Shown: positions 24,172 to 31,780 of the stretch, piece by piece
Layout: every line of letters starts with the position of its first letter
Numbering within the stretch: the first letter of the stretch is position 1
Assembly (NCBI GenBank): GCA_021815825.1
Contig: JAKAZO010000029.1
Location: 1-33,121, forward strand
DNA: 33,121 nucleotides
DNA from: Pseudomonadota bacterium
GTDB lineage: Bacteria > Pseudomonadota > Alphaproteobacteria > Acetobacterales > Acetobacteraceae
Reading direction: 5' to 3'
Translations under genes and position numbers: made by a program
Notes under the pieces: model-generated
What the model was told of the DNA's origin: nothing
The model's database searches: none
What the model saw: only the letters and a program-made list of their open reading frames with translations

Positions 24172-26945
24172 GGCGCACCCGCCTCCGCCCGCAGCTTGCG
24201 GACGGCGACGCGGACCACGTCGGCGCCGGACCCCGTGGCGTCGGTGAGCGCGAGTGACATGGGCACCACGGTGTTCAGCGATGGAAAGGCGAGATCCTTG
24301 GCGAAAGGCGTCTTCCAGTGGTCGAACTGGCCAGGGATGACGACGGTATCCGGTCGGCAGCCCTGGACGAGCGCGGCCCGACCCGTGGTCGAGCCGATCG
24401 GCGAGCGCACTTCCACCCGGTCGCCGGCAGCGATCCCAAGACGGGCAGCCGTCGCAGCATTGATGACGACGGCGCCATGGCCACGAAGATTGGCGCTGAC
24501 CTCGTGCATCAGCGGAATGCCGGCGTTGTTGCCGGTGGTGTAGGGCATGACCTTGGTGGTGATGCCCCACAGCGGATAATCGGCCGGATCGGCGCCAAGG
24601 TCGCGTATCGCCTGCACCCAGCGCTCGGGCACATCGTGCCATTGCGGCAGGGCGACATATTCGTCGAGCTGGCGATCCCACCAGTGGATGCCGTGTTCGT
24701 GCAGACGGCGACCGAGTTCCTCGCCAACCCGCAGGAGCCGCTCCTGGTATGGCAACTCGAAGCGCAGGCCGAGCCGCACCATCGTCGGGTAGAGATACCA
24801 GTCCTCGCGCTTGAAGGGCACGACATAGTGGCCGTGCTGCTTGAACCAGTCGAGATCCCTGGCCTCTGCGGTGCCGCCGAGCTCGGCGGTCGCGGCCTGG
24901 CAGACGGCGTTCCAGATGGTGTCGACGTCGTGCGCGCGGTCGGTGGCGAGGGAGAAATCGTAGCCCTCGCCCTTGAGCGGCGCACCGGCAGCGCCCCGAT
25001 TGAGCGCCGCATTGTAGCGCTCCAGCAGCCCGGCGCGCCGCGCGAGCTCGGTGGAGATCCAGGTGAAATCGCGCGCCTCGCCCTGCGGCGCAACCGCCGG
25101 GGCGCGCAGCGCCACGCCATGATGTGCCCAGTGCTGCTCGACGAACTTCGTGCCGCCGATGCGGATCAGCTGAGTACTCTCCAGGTCCGTTGCGTCCGGC
25201 AGCAGAATGTCCGCCATATGGTTCGTCTCGTCGAACGTGTAGGCGAAGGCGACGATGAACGGCATGCGGGCCATTGCCCGCCCGATCTCGGCGGTGTCCC
25301 AGAACGAAATGGCGGGGTTGGTCCGGAACGCAAACCAGATCTCCGGCAGATTCGGCGTCGGCCATTCCGTCGGAGCCGCGCGGGAGAACATCCAGGCCAG
25401 ATGCGTCGGGCCGAGTGCCTGCGCCCAGGGTGAATTGCCGAGGATTGGCACCAGGGTGCGGTGCGCATTGCGTCCGCTCGGCTGCGCCATCCAGCCGTTG
25501 CGGTCGGTGGCGTTGAAGTGCGCCGCCATGAATCCGTCCTCGCCCGGCTTGACGCTGAGCAGGCGATTCTCGTGCGGCCGGTTCAGCCGGACCGTTGTGC
25601 CGAGGGTGCCGCCCGGCACTTCCAGCGCGCCCACGAGGGTTGCGAGCATTGTTCGTGCCCAGCAGCACTCATAGGCGCCCCAGCCGTTGTTGACGGTCTT
25701 GCCGAGCGTGACGGCGACCGGCCGGAACGGCAGGGTCTCGCCATCGATGTTGATGGTTGCTCCGATGCAGGCATTGTCGAGGAACTCGGCGGCGATGCGG
25801 CGGATGGTTCCGGCCGGAATGTCGCACACGCCGGCCGCCCAATCCGCGGTGTAGCTCTGCATGGCGTCGGCCATGGCGGTGAGGGCGGTGCGCGCGGAGG
25901 CGGCCTCGAGCGGGCTGATCTCGTTGTCAGGACCGCGGGTTACCGCCGTGGCGACGGTGTAGCGGCCTTCCAGAGCCGGGTGCGCCCCGGGGGTATCGAA
26001 CGGCACCGCTCCGCCGCTCGTCTCATCCCACAGCAACGGCTTGCCGGTAGCCGGATCGCGCAGATAATAGCCGTTCGCCGCGACGAGATAGGGCGCGGCG
26101 GTACGATCGCGCAGGAACGGCAGGTCGAGCGCGCTGCGCTCATGCTCGAAAAGCAGCGTGTGCACGAGGGCGAGCAGGAACGCCGGGTCGGTCTTCGGCT
26201 TGATCGGCACCCATTCGGCCGAGCAGGCGGCGGTGGGTGAGAGATGCGGCTCGATCTGCACCCGCTTGACACCGCGGATACGCGCGTCGGCGTGCCGGCG
26301 CACGGCGCAGACGCCGCCTGAGACCTCGACGTTCGAGCCGCACGAGATGACGTAGCGCGTGTGCACCGTATCGGCGCAGACGGTGAAGCCGCGATGCCAG
26401 AATTCACCGTAGAGATGTTCCGAATGGACACACTTGACGCCCTGGCCGGACCCGAAGCTGTAGTCGATTGGCCCCCAGGCGGAGAGGAAGGCGGGAAACG
26501 TGCCCATGTAGCTCTGCGGCGTTCCGCCATGGCCGAAGGTGGCGGCGACCCGCGGCAGCCCTGCCTCGTCCACGAGGCCGCGGGCGCGAATATCCTGCAG
26601 GCGCGCAGCAATGGTATCGAGCGCCTCATCCCAGGAGATCGGAACGAAACCGGGATCCTCGTCGCGCCCCTTGCGCGGGTTGGTGCGCCTCATCGGCGTC
26701 AGCACGCGATGCGGATTGTAGGTCTTCTGCACCAGGCCGAAAGCCTTGACGCAAACCCTGCCAAGCCCGGGATGGATGGCGGCGGCGGCGTGACAGGGTT
26801 CGATGCGCGTGGCGACGCCGTTTTCCACGCGGACCGTCATCAGGTCGGGCCCGGCGACACAGTTGTAGCAATAGCTCGGTACCGCGCGGATGGCGCCGTT
26901 GTCAGCGGCCTGTGGCGGGCTTTCGCGGAGCGGCGCGCTGCTCAT
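24168..26945 (-). CDS. padB: Molybdopterin oxidoreductase, phenylacetyl-CoA oxidoreductase (PadB)-like
   Basis: A 925-residue Mo-bisPGD enzyme of the DMSO reductase family. Seen: SYCYNCVAGPD (Cys26, Cys29), GRVCVKAFG (Cys65), the long segment GFVPISWDEALDTIAARL, FGSGQGVKCVHSEHLYGEF, in which Cys172 is the likely Mo ligand, IEPHLSPTAACSAEWVPIKP, DETNHMADILLPDATDLES and a C-terminal molybdopterin-dinucleotide-binding domain. There is no Tat signal, so it is cytoplasmic, as needed for a CoA-thioester substrate. ATG 26945 follows AGGAGG at 6 bases and overlaps the thioesterase stop by 4 bases. In PadB, phenylacetyl-CoA is oxidised to phenylglyoxylate with quinone as acceptor. Subunit sizes and aromatic context fit; a different aryl-acyl substrate is possible. 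The third Cys of the usual N-terminal Fe-S site is absent (Pro33). Confidence 0.65.
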   Translation of the reverse strand: MSSAPLRESPPQAADNGAIRAVPSYCYNCVAGPDLMTVRVENGVATRIEPCHAAAAIHPGLGRVCVKAFGLVQKTYNPHRVLTPMRRTNPRKGRDEDPGFVPISWDEALDTIAARLQDIRARGLVDEAGLPRVAATFGHGGTPQSYMGTFPAFLSAWGPIDYSFGSGQGVKCVHSEHLYGEFWHRGFTVCADTVHTRYVISCGSNVEVSGGVCAVRRHADARIRGVKRVQIEPHLSPTAACSAEWVPIKPKTDPAFLLALVHTLLFEHERSALDLPFLRDRTAAPYLVAANGYYLRDPATGKPLLWDETSGGAVPFDTPGAHPALEGRYTVATAVTRGPDNEISPLEAASARTALTAMADAMQSYTADWAAGVCDIPAGTIRRIAAEFLDNACIGATINIDGETLPFRPVAVTLGKTVNNGWGAYECCWARTMLATLVGALEVPGGTLGTTVRLNRPHENRLLSVKPGEDGFMAAHFNATDRNGWMAQPSGRNAHRTLVPILGNSPWAQALGPTHLAWMFSRAAPTEWPTPNLPEIWFAFRTNPAISFWDTAEIGRAMARMPFIVAFAYTFDETNHMADILLPDATDLESTQLIRIGGTKFVEQHWAHHGVALRAPAVAPQGEARDFTWISTELARRAGLLERYNAALNRGAAGAPLKGEGYDFSLATDRAHDVDTIWNAVCQAATAELGGTAEARDLDWFKQHGHYVVPFKREDWYLYPTMVRLGLRFELPYQERLLRVGEELGRRLHEHGIHWWDRQLDEYVALPQWHDVPERWVQAIRDLGADPADYPLWGITTKVMPYTTGNNAGIPLMHEVSANLRGHGAVVINAATAARLGIAAGDRVEVRSPIGSTTGRAALVQGCRPDTVVIPGQFDHWKTPFAKDLAFPSLNTVVPMSLALTDATGSGADVVRVAVRKLRAEAGAP

Positions 26946-27349
26946 CCCGTGCCTCCTGCCGTCGCTTTGGCGGCCAGGCGCTGCCTTGCCTTGGCGACAT
27001 CGACGATGAAGCGCGTGTGTCGGCCGCGGGCGATCTCCTCGACCGGGTCGTTGGCGACCACGTCGAGCACAACGCGGCGCCCCTCGACGCTGGCGACGGT
27101 CGCGGTGATGCGCACCTCCATCCCGAGCGGGGTTGCCGCGGAATGGTCGAACTCGACCCGCACGCCGACCGAATCCTCGCCGGGGCTGCAATGCTCGAGC
27201 AGCAGATTACGGCTGGCGACCTCGATGTCGCGCAGCAGTTCGGGGGTGGCGTAGATGCGCAGCTCCTCGCCCATGAAATCGATCGTGCGGGGGCGGTCGA
27301 TGATGTGGGTTTCGGTGCGGGTGACCCCGGGGCGCAAACTGTCCTTCAT
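26942..27349 (-). CDS. FlK-type hotdog thioesterase, first gene of the pad-like operon
   Basis: A 135-residue single hotdog protein of the fluoroacetyl-CoA thioesterase (FlK) type. The FlK catalytic triad Thr42/Glu50/His76 has exact spacing partners here: Thr35 (IYATPEL), Glu43 (RDIEVAS) and His69 (EFDHSAATPLGM); the SAATPLGM and SVEGRRVVLDV phrases also match the family. It hydrolyses an acyl-CoA in the cytoplasm. ATG 27349 has AGGAGG 7 bases upstream, and its stop overlaps the padB-like start by 4 bases, so the products are probably made in fixed proportion. An aryl-acyl-CoA such as phenylglyoxylyl-CoA, formed by the next enzyme, is an attractive substrate (inference). It is transcribed divergently from had. 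Confidence 0.78.
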   Translation of the reverse strand: MKDSLRPGVTRTETHIIDRPRTIDFMGEELRIYATPELLRDIEVASRNLLLEHCSPGEDSVGVRVEFDHSAATPLGMEVRITATVASVEGRRVVLDVVANDPVEEIARGRHTRFIVDVAKARQRLAAKATAGGTG

Positions 27350-27398
27350 CCACGCTCCTCCTGCCGTGGCGGGGGTGAGCACCCGTCACCGGCGCCTA

Positions 27399-27404
27399 TT
27401 TATA
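27399..27404 (-). promoter_or_regulatory. Candidate -10 box for thioesterase-padBCD operon
   Basis: Minus-strand TATAAA in a locally AT-rich stretch, about 50 bases upstream of the thioesterase ATG. No good -35 sits at 16-18 bases, as is common for activator-dependent promoters. The FNR-type site at 27479-27492 would be near -92 relative to its start. Confidence 0.4.
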
Positions 27405-27478
27405 GAAACCACTACGCTTTTACCGTTTTAGGCCTCAGCGAACTCGCCCAAGCATTTCGGCAAAAATCCTCCGCCGCA

Positions 27479-27492
27479 TTGATCTGGATCAA
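27479..27492. promoter_or_regulatory. FNR/AadR-type binding site between the pad-like and had-bcr operons
   Basis: TTGATCTGGATCAA is a perfect TTGAT-N4-ATCAA site in the 239-bp divergent promoter region. For the had operon, a -41.5 position gives a start near 27527, with TCAAAT (27513-27518) near -10. For the opposite operon it lies far upstream, about -92. One site may thus serve both directions under low oxygen. Confidence 0.8.
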
Positions 27493-27533
27493 GGTCTGCC
27501 GGCGCAGATCGATCAAATTCGCTCTTGACGCAT

Positions 27534-27563
27534 CAACGGTATTCGAGCACCATAATACCGTTG
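27534..27563. promoter_or_regulatory. Perfect 10-bp dyad, candidate repressor operator for had-bcr
   Basis: CAACGGTATT (27534-27543) and AATACCGTTG (27554-27563) form a perfect inverted repeat around 10 bases. It sits 26 bases before the had start codon, just downstream of the start predicted from the FNR site, and it also covers a CATAAT hexamer (27551-27556) that could be a -10. Its position suits a repressor such as the BadM-like, BadR/MarR-type or BzdR-type regulators known for benzoyl-CoA genes. The protein that binds it is unknown. Confidence 0.65.
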
Positions 27564-27588
27564 TCGGGCGGCTAATGGAGGAACGAGC

Positions 27589-28662
27589 GTGGCCGAGGAA
27601 GCCTTCCAGTGGACGATGACGGCGCCAGCGGCCCCCTTCAGCCGCCGCCCGTTCTCGCCCTTCCCCCCGGAGCCTGGCGAGGTGGTCGTCGCCGTCGCCG
27701 GCTGCGGTGTCTGTCATACGGATCTCGGTTACGTGTATGACGGGGTTCGTACCAACCACCCGCTGCCCCTGACCCTTGGCCACGAGATCAGCGGTCGCGT
27801 CGTCGCTGCCGGGCCCGGCGAGGAGCGTTGGCTGGGCCAGTCCGTCATCGTCCCCGCCGTCCTTCCGTGTGGCGTCTGCGACCTCTGCCGCCGCGGCCTG
27901 GCCACGATCTGCCGGTCCCAGAAGATGCCCGGCAACGACATCGATGGCGGCTTCGCGAGCCATATCCGCGTCCCCGGCCGGGGGCTCTGTCCCGTCGCTC
28001 CGGCCCGTCTCGAGGCCGCCGGCTTGTCGCTGGCCGATGTCTCCGTCGTCGCGGATGCGGTGACGACGCCGTTCCAGGCCGTGCGCCGGGCCGGAGTCGG
28101 GCCCGAGAGCGTCGCGATCGTCATCGGCATCGGCGGCGTTGGCGGATACGCCGCCCAGATCGCGCATGCCTTCGGCGCTGCCGTCGTGGCGATCGACATC
28201 GACGCGGCAAAGCTCGACGCGATCGCCCTGCATGGCGCCGCGCTGACCTTGGATGCGAGCGCGCAGGATTCCCGCGCGCAGAAGGCGGCGATCATGGCAT
28301 TCGCCGCCGCGCGTGGCCTGCGCCAGACCGAGTGGTGCATCTTCGAGTGTTCCGGCACCGCTGCCGGCCAGCGGGCCGCCTGGAGCCTGCTGGTTCCAGG
28401 CGCGACGCTCGCCGTGGTCGGCTTCACCATGGAGCGGGTGGAAGTGCGTCTGTCCAACCTGATGGCTTTCGATGCACGCGCAATCGGCAACTGGGGGTGT
28501 CCGCCGGAACTCTACCCGGCCGCGCTCGATCTCGTGCTCGACGGCAAGGTGCAGCTCGCGCCGTTCGTCGAGCAGCATCCGCTCGACGATATCAACACAG
28601 TGTTCGCGCAGGCGCACGCGCACAGGCTGAAGCGCCGCGCCATTCTCGTTCCCAGCGCCTGA
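27589..28662 (+). CDS. had: 6-hydroxycyclohex-1-ene-1-carbonyl-CoA dehydrogenase
   Basis: A 357-residue Zn-dependent medium-chain alcohol dehydrogenase, oxidising 6-hydroxycyclohex-1-ene-1-carbonyl-CoA to the 6-oxo compound with NAD+. Seen: catalytic zinc residues in [11 protein letters not shown] and LTLGHEISG, the structural zinc site [15 protein letters not shown] (Cys-x2-Cys-x2-Cys-x7-Cys), [15 protein letters not shown], and the nucleotide site [13 protein letters not shown] followed by an acidic VAIDID end that favours NAD+. Start is GTG 27589 with GGAGGA 6 bases upstream; the upstream ATG is out of frame. It is first in had-oah-dch-bcrCBA and is the mark of the Thauera-type pathway; R. 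palustris uses other enzymes here. Confidence 0.9.
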   Translation: MAEEAFQWTMTAPAAPFSRRPFSPFPPEPGEVVVAVAGCGVCHTDLGYVYDGVRTNHPLPLTLGHEISGRVVAAGPGEERWLGQSVIVPAVLPCGVCDLCRRGLATICRSQKMPGNDIDGGFASHIRVPGRGLCPVAPARLEAAGLSLADVSVVADAVTTPFQAVRRAGVGPESVAIVIGIGGVGGYAAQIAHAFGAAVVAIDIDAAKLDAIALHGAALTLDASAQDSRAQKAAIMAFAAARGLRQTEWCIFECSGTAAGQRAAWSLLVPGATLAVVGFTMERVEVRLSNLMAFDARAIGNWGCPPELYPAALDLVLDGKVQLAPFVEQHPLDDINTVFAQAHAHRLKRRAILVPSA

Positions 28663-28677
28663 CCGGAGATCTGTCCT

Positions 28678-29811
28678 ATGTTCGATTCTCCAACTGCCGT
28701 CACCGAGCGTACGCGCCCCGCCGCGCTGGTAGAGCACACGCTAGTCGGCGAGCTCTCGTTTCCAGGCCTTCGGGTCGAGCGGCGCCCGGCCCGGCTTCCG
28801 GACGGAACCGCCGTGGCCGGGCTCTATAATACCTGGATCATTCTCGACAATCCGGCGCAGCTCAACTCCTACACCACGGCGATGGTGAAGGGCGTCATCC
28901 TGGCGTTCCGTGCCGCCTCGGTTGCACGCGACGTCGTCGCCGTCGTGTTCACCGGCAGCGGCGATCGCGCCTTCTGCACCGGCGGCAACACCGCCGAATA
29001 TGCCGAGTACTATGCCGGAAACCCGCAGGAATACCGCCAGTACATGCGGCTGTTCAACGATATGGTCTCCGCCATCCTCGGCTGCGACAAGCCGGTCATA
29101 TGCCGCATCAACGGCATGCGCATCGGTGGTGGCCAGGAAATCGGCATGGCTTGCGATTTCTCGATCGCGCAGGATCTCGCGCGCCTCGGCCAGGCGGGGC
29201 CTAAGCACGGCTCAGCCGCGATCGGCGGCGCGACAGACTTCCTGCCGCTGATGATCGGAATGGAGCGCGCGATTGAATCGGGAACGCTGTGCGAGCATTG
29301 GTCCGCGCACAAAGCCTACCGCATGGGGATGCTGTACGACATCGTTCCGGCACTGAAGATCGACGGTGAATTCGTTCCCAATCCGCTCGTGATCACCGAC
29401 CGGTTGCTCGATGACTGGGGCCGCTTCGCGCTCGGCGAGCCGAAAACCGGCACGGCGCTGGCCGAAGGCAAGGCAGCACTAGCTCGCGGCAGTATCGACC
29501 TTTCCCTGCTCGACGCGAAGGTAGACCTGCTGTGCGGCAAGCTGCTGCTGACCTTCCCGGAGTGCCTGACCAAGAGTCTCGAAGAGCTACGCAAGCCCAA
29601 ACTCGAATCGTGGAACCGCAACAAGGAGGATTCGCGGGCCTGGCTGGCGCTGAACATGCTGGCCGAGGCGCGCACTGGCTTCCGTGCGTTCAACGAAGGA
29701 CCGCGCGACCGGCGTGAGATCGACTTCGTCGCGCTGCGCCAGTCGCTCGCTCAAGGCGCGCCATGGAGTGAGGACCTGATCGAGAGCCTCATCCCGAGAG
29801 CGGCGGTCTGA
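28678..29811 (+). CDS. oah: 6-oxocyclohex-1-ene-1-carbonyl-CoA hydrolase (ring-opening)
   Basis: A 377-residue crotonase-superfamily enzyme that adds two waters to 6-oxocyclohex-1-ene-1-carbonyl-CoA and cleaves the ring to 3-hydroxypimelyl-CoA. It is longer than ordinary enoyl-CoA hydratases, as Oah is, with extra residues at the C-terminus. Seen: LDNPAQLNSYTTAMVKGV, DRAFCTGGNTAEYAEYYAG (oxyanion region), ICRINGMRIGGGQEIGMACD, GQAGPKHGSAAIGGATDF and a C-terminal NEGPRDRREIDFVALRQ tail. It follows had by 15 bp, with GGAGA a short distance before ATG 28678. It lies between had and dch in one transcript. The length and phrases leave little doubt. Confidence 0.93.
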   Translation: MFDSPTAVTERTRPAALVEHTLVGELSFPGLRVERRPARLPDGTAVAGLYNTWIILDNPAQLNSYTTAMVKGVILAFRAASVARDVVAVVFTGSGDRAFCTGGNTAEYAEYYAGNPQEYRQYMRLFNDMVSAILGCDKPVICRINGMRIGGGQEIGMACDFSIAQDLARLGQAGPKHGSAAIGGATDFLPLMIGMERAIESGTLCEHWSAHKAYRMGMLYDIVPALKIDGEFVPNPLVITDRLLDDWGRFALGEPKTGTALAEGKAALARGSIDLSLLDAKVDLLCGKLLLTFPECLTKSLEELRKPKLESWNRNKEDSRAWLALNMLAEARTGFRAFNEGPRDRREIDFVALRQSLAQGAPWSEDLIESLIPRAAV

Positions 29812-29828
29812 CCGAGCGGAGGATCATG

Positions 29829-30605
29829 ATGGACGCTGCCACCACGCCCGTCCAGGCCTGGCGAACCCAGAGCGGGGCGCTGCTGCGCCTTCGCCTGGCG
29901 CGGCCGAAGGCCAATATTCTCGATGCAGCCATGCTCGGCGCCATGGAAGGCGCCCTCACGGCAGAACTCGGGCAAGGCCACACGCTGGCAATCCTCATCG
30001 ACGCGGAGGGCCCGCATTTCAGCTTCGGAGCCAGTGTCGAGGAGCATCTTCCGCACGCCTGCGCAGCCATGCTGCGGAAATTCCACGCCATCCTGCTGCG
30101 TCTTCTGGCCGCGCCGGTGCCCGTTCTGTTCGCAGTCCGCGGTCAGTGCTTGGGCGGCGGGCTCGAACTCGTGTCGACGGGGACGCGCATCTTCGCAACA
30201 CAGGACGCTGTGTTCGCGCAGCCCGAGATCAAGCTCGGAGTATTCGCTCCGGCCGCCTCCTTCCTGCTGCCGGAGCGCATCGGCCGGCCGGCTGCCGAGG
30301 ATCTGCTCCTCACCGGCCGTGGCCTGGATGCCGAAGCCGCGCGTGCCGCCGGTCTGGTGCAGGAGATTGCGGCCGATCCCGAGGTGGCAGCCGAGGCGTG
30401 GTTCAATGCCAACCTCGCCGACAAGAGCGCGGCGGCGATCCGCTGCGCAATGGCCGCCGCCCGCGGTGATCTCCTTTCGCGGGCGCGGGTTCGCCTCGCC
30501 GACCTCGAAGCCCTCTATCTCACGGATCTGATGCAGACGCGGGACGCGCTCGCGGGCCTGCAGGCCTTTCTTGGCAAGCGCGCACCGACCTGGGAGCACC
30601 GATAG
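29829..30605 (+). CDS. dch: Cyclohexa-1,5-dienecarbonyl-CoA hydratase
   Basis: A 258-residue crotonase-type hydratase that adds water to the cyclohexa-1,5-diene-1-carbonyl-CoA formed by benzoyl-CoA reductase, giving 6-hydroxycyclohex-1-ene-1-carbonyl-CoA for Had. Seen: LARPKANILDAAMLGAME, HFSFGASVEEHLPHACAAML (oxyanion region), FAVRGQCLGGGLELVSTGT and FAQPEIKLGVFAPAASFLLPERIG. The SVEEHLP and KLGVFAPAAS wording separates Dch from general enoyl-CoA hydratases. Two ATGs stand together; 29829 lies 6 bases after GGAGG and is chosen over 29826, which is only 3 bases away. It follows oah by about 15 bp and precedes bcrC by 2 bp. Confidence 0.9.
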   Translation: MDAATTPVQAWRTQSGALLRLRLARPKANILDAAMLGAMEGALTAELGQGHTLAILIDAEGPHFSFGASVEEHLPHACAAMLRKFHAILLRLLAAPVPVLFAVRGQCLGGGLELVSTGTRIFATQDAVFAQPEIKLGVFAPAASFLLPERIGRPAAEDLLLTGRGLDAEAARAAGLVQEIAADPEVAAEAWFNANLADKSAAAIRCAMAAARGDLLSRARVRLADLEALYLTDLMQTRDALAGLQAFLGKRAPTWEHR

Positions 30606-30607
30606 CC

Positions 30608-31780
30608 ATGAACACTTCGACCGCCGAGATCATCGCCCGTTGCCAGGCGCTGTTCGACGATCTCAACTTCTCCTACGCGCGCGAATGGAAGGCGGCGGTT
30701 CCCGGGCGGATCGTCGTGGGCTTCATGCCCTTCTACGTGCCTCGCGAGCTGATCCACGCCGCCGGCGGCCTGCCGCTTGGCGTCCTGGGGGGCGGCGAAC
30801 AGCTCGAGGTGATCCAGGGCGACGCCTACTACCAGAGCTACATTTGCCGGATTCCACGCTCGACGATCGAGCTTGGTGTTACCAATCGGCTCGATTTCGT
30901 CGACGCCATGCTGTTTCCGTCCATCTGCGACGTGATCCGTAACCTGTCGGGCATGTGGAAGATCATGTTCCCCAAGGTCCGCAGCCGGTATTTCGACGTC
31001 CCGCAGAATTACAGGGATGACGTCGGCGGTGCGTTCTATATCAGCGAGCTGACGGAACTGCGCGAGATGCTGGCCGAGGCCAGCGGGCGCGCGGTAACGG
31101 ACGCCGCGATACGAGCCTCGATCGGCCTCTACAACGAGAATCGCGCTCTGGTCCGTGAGGTCTATGCCTTCCGCGCGCGGCAGCCTTGGAAGGCGCCCTC
31201 GGCGGAGGTCTATCTGCTGATGCGCGCGGGTATGATCCTTGCCGTCGAAGAGCATAGCCGCATGCTGCGGGAGTATCTGGCCGCCGCAGCCGCGGAGGAG
31301 CGGCCGCGGCGGGACAATTCGCGCGTCGTCGTGACGGGTGCCTTCTGCGAGCAGCCGCCGCTCAACCTTATCAAGTCGATCGAGCTGTCGGGCTGCTATA
31401 TCGTCGACGACGATTTCATGCTGGTGAACCGCTGGGAGCAGTCCGATGTCTCGCAGGAAGGCGATCCGGTTGCCAACCTCGCGGCCGCCTACCTGCACAA
31501 TTCCGCCAACACGTCCGCCAAGTACGAGCCCGATGTGGAACAGAAGGGCCTCTATCTGGTCGATGCTGTGAAGCGGTCGCGCGCCGAAGGTGTCATTTTC
31601 GCGTCGCCCAGCTTCTGCGATCCGGCGCTGCTGGAACGGCCGATGCTCCAGCGCGTGCTCGCCGCCCACGACATCCCGTTCATCGCGTTCAAATATGCCG
31701 AGAATTCCGGCCAGATGCAGCCGATACGCGAGCAGGCTGGCACTTTTGCCGATTCCATCAAGCTGTGGAGCAACCCATGA
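30608..31780 (+). CDS. bcrC: Benzoyl-CoA reductase subunit C
   Basis: A 390-residue subunit of the ATP-dependent (class I) benzoyl-CoA reductase, in the HgdB/BcrB-BcrC group of 2-hydroxyacyl-CoA dehydratase-like proteins. BcrB and BcrC together bind the substrate and a [4Fe-4S] cluster. Seen: GFMPFYVPRELIHAAGGLPLG, QGDAYYQSYICRIPRSTIELG, MLFPSICDVIRNLSGMW, FCEQPPLNLIKSIELSGCY, FASPSFCDPALLERPMLQ and a C-terminal GQMQPIREQAGTFADSI. Length and phrases fit Thauera BcrC closely. ATG 30608 is just after the dch stop. The bcrB start overlaps its stop (ATGA). Electrons normally come from a ferredoxin, which is not in this window. Confidence 0.94.
   Translation: MNTSTAEIIARCQALFDDLNFSYAREWKAAVPGRIVVGFMPFYVPRELIHAAGGLPLGVLGGGEQLEVIQGDAYYQSYICRIPRSTIELGVTNRLDFVDAMLFPSICDVIRNLSGMWKIMFPKVRSRYFDVPQNYRDDVGGAFYISELTELREMLAEASGRAVTDAAIRASIGLYNENRALVREVYAFRARQPWKAPSAEVYLLMRAGMILAVEEHSRMLREYLAAAAAEERPRRDNSRVVVTGAFCEQPPLNLIKSIELSGCYIVDDDFMLVNRWEQSDVSQEGDPVANLAAAYLHNSANTSAKYEPDVEQKGLYLVDAVKRSRAEGVIFASPSFCDPALLERPMLQRVLAAHDIPFIAFKYAENSGQMQPIREQAGTFADSIKLWSNP

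Noticed and set aside
24172-25668. Upstream extension of the PadC-like frame
   Set aside because: It is an out-of-frame shadow inside the Mo-subunit gene; the Cys motifs and the normal N-terminus begin at 24171.
22652-26945. Polysulfide, thiosulfate or DMSO reductase identity for the three-subunit Mo enzyme
   Set aside because: The Mo subunit has no Tat signal, so it is not periplasmic, and it is coupled to an acyl-CoA thioesterase among aromatic-CoA genes; a CoA-ester substrate fits better.
26946-27191. Upstream extension of the Mo-subunit frame
   Set aside because: It overlaps the thioesterase gene, reads as low-complexity Arg-rich sequence, and ATG 26945 has an ideal ribosome site.
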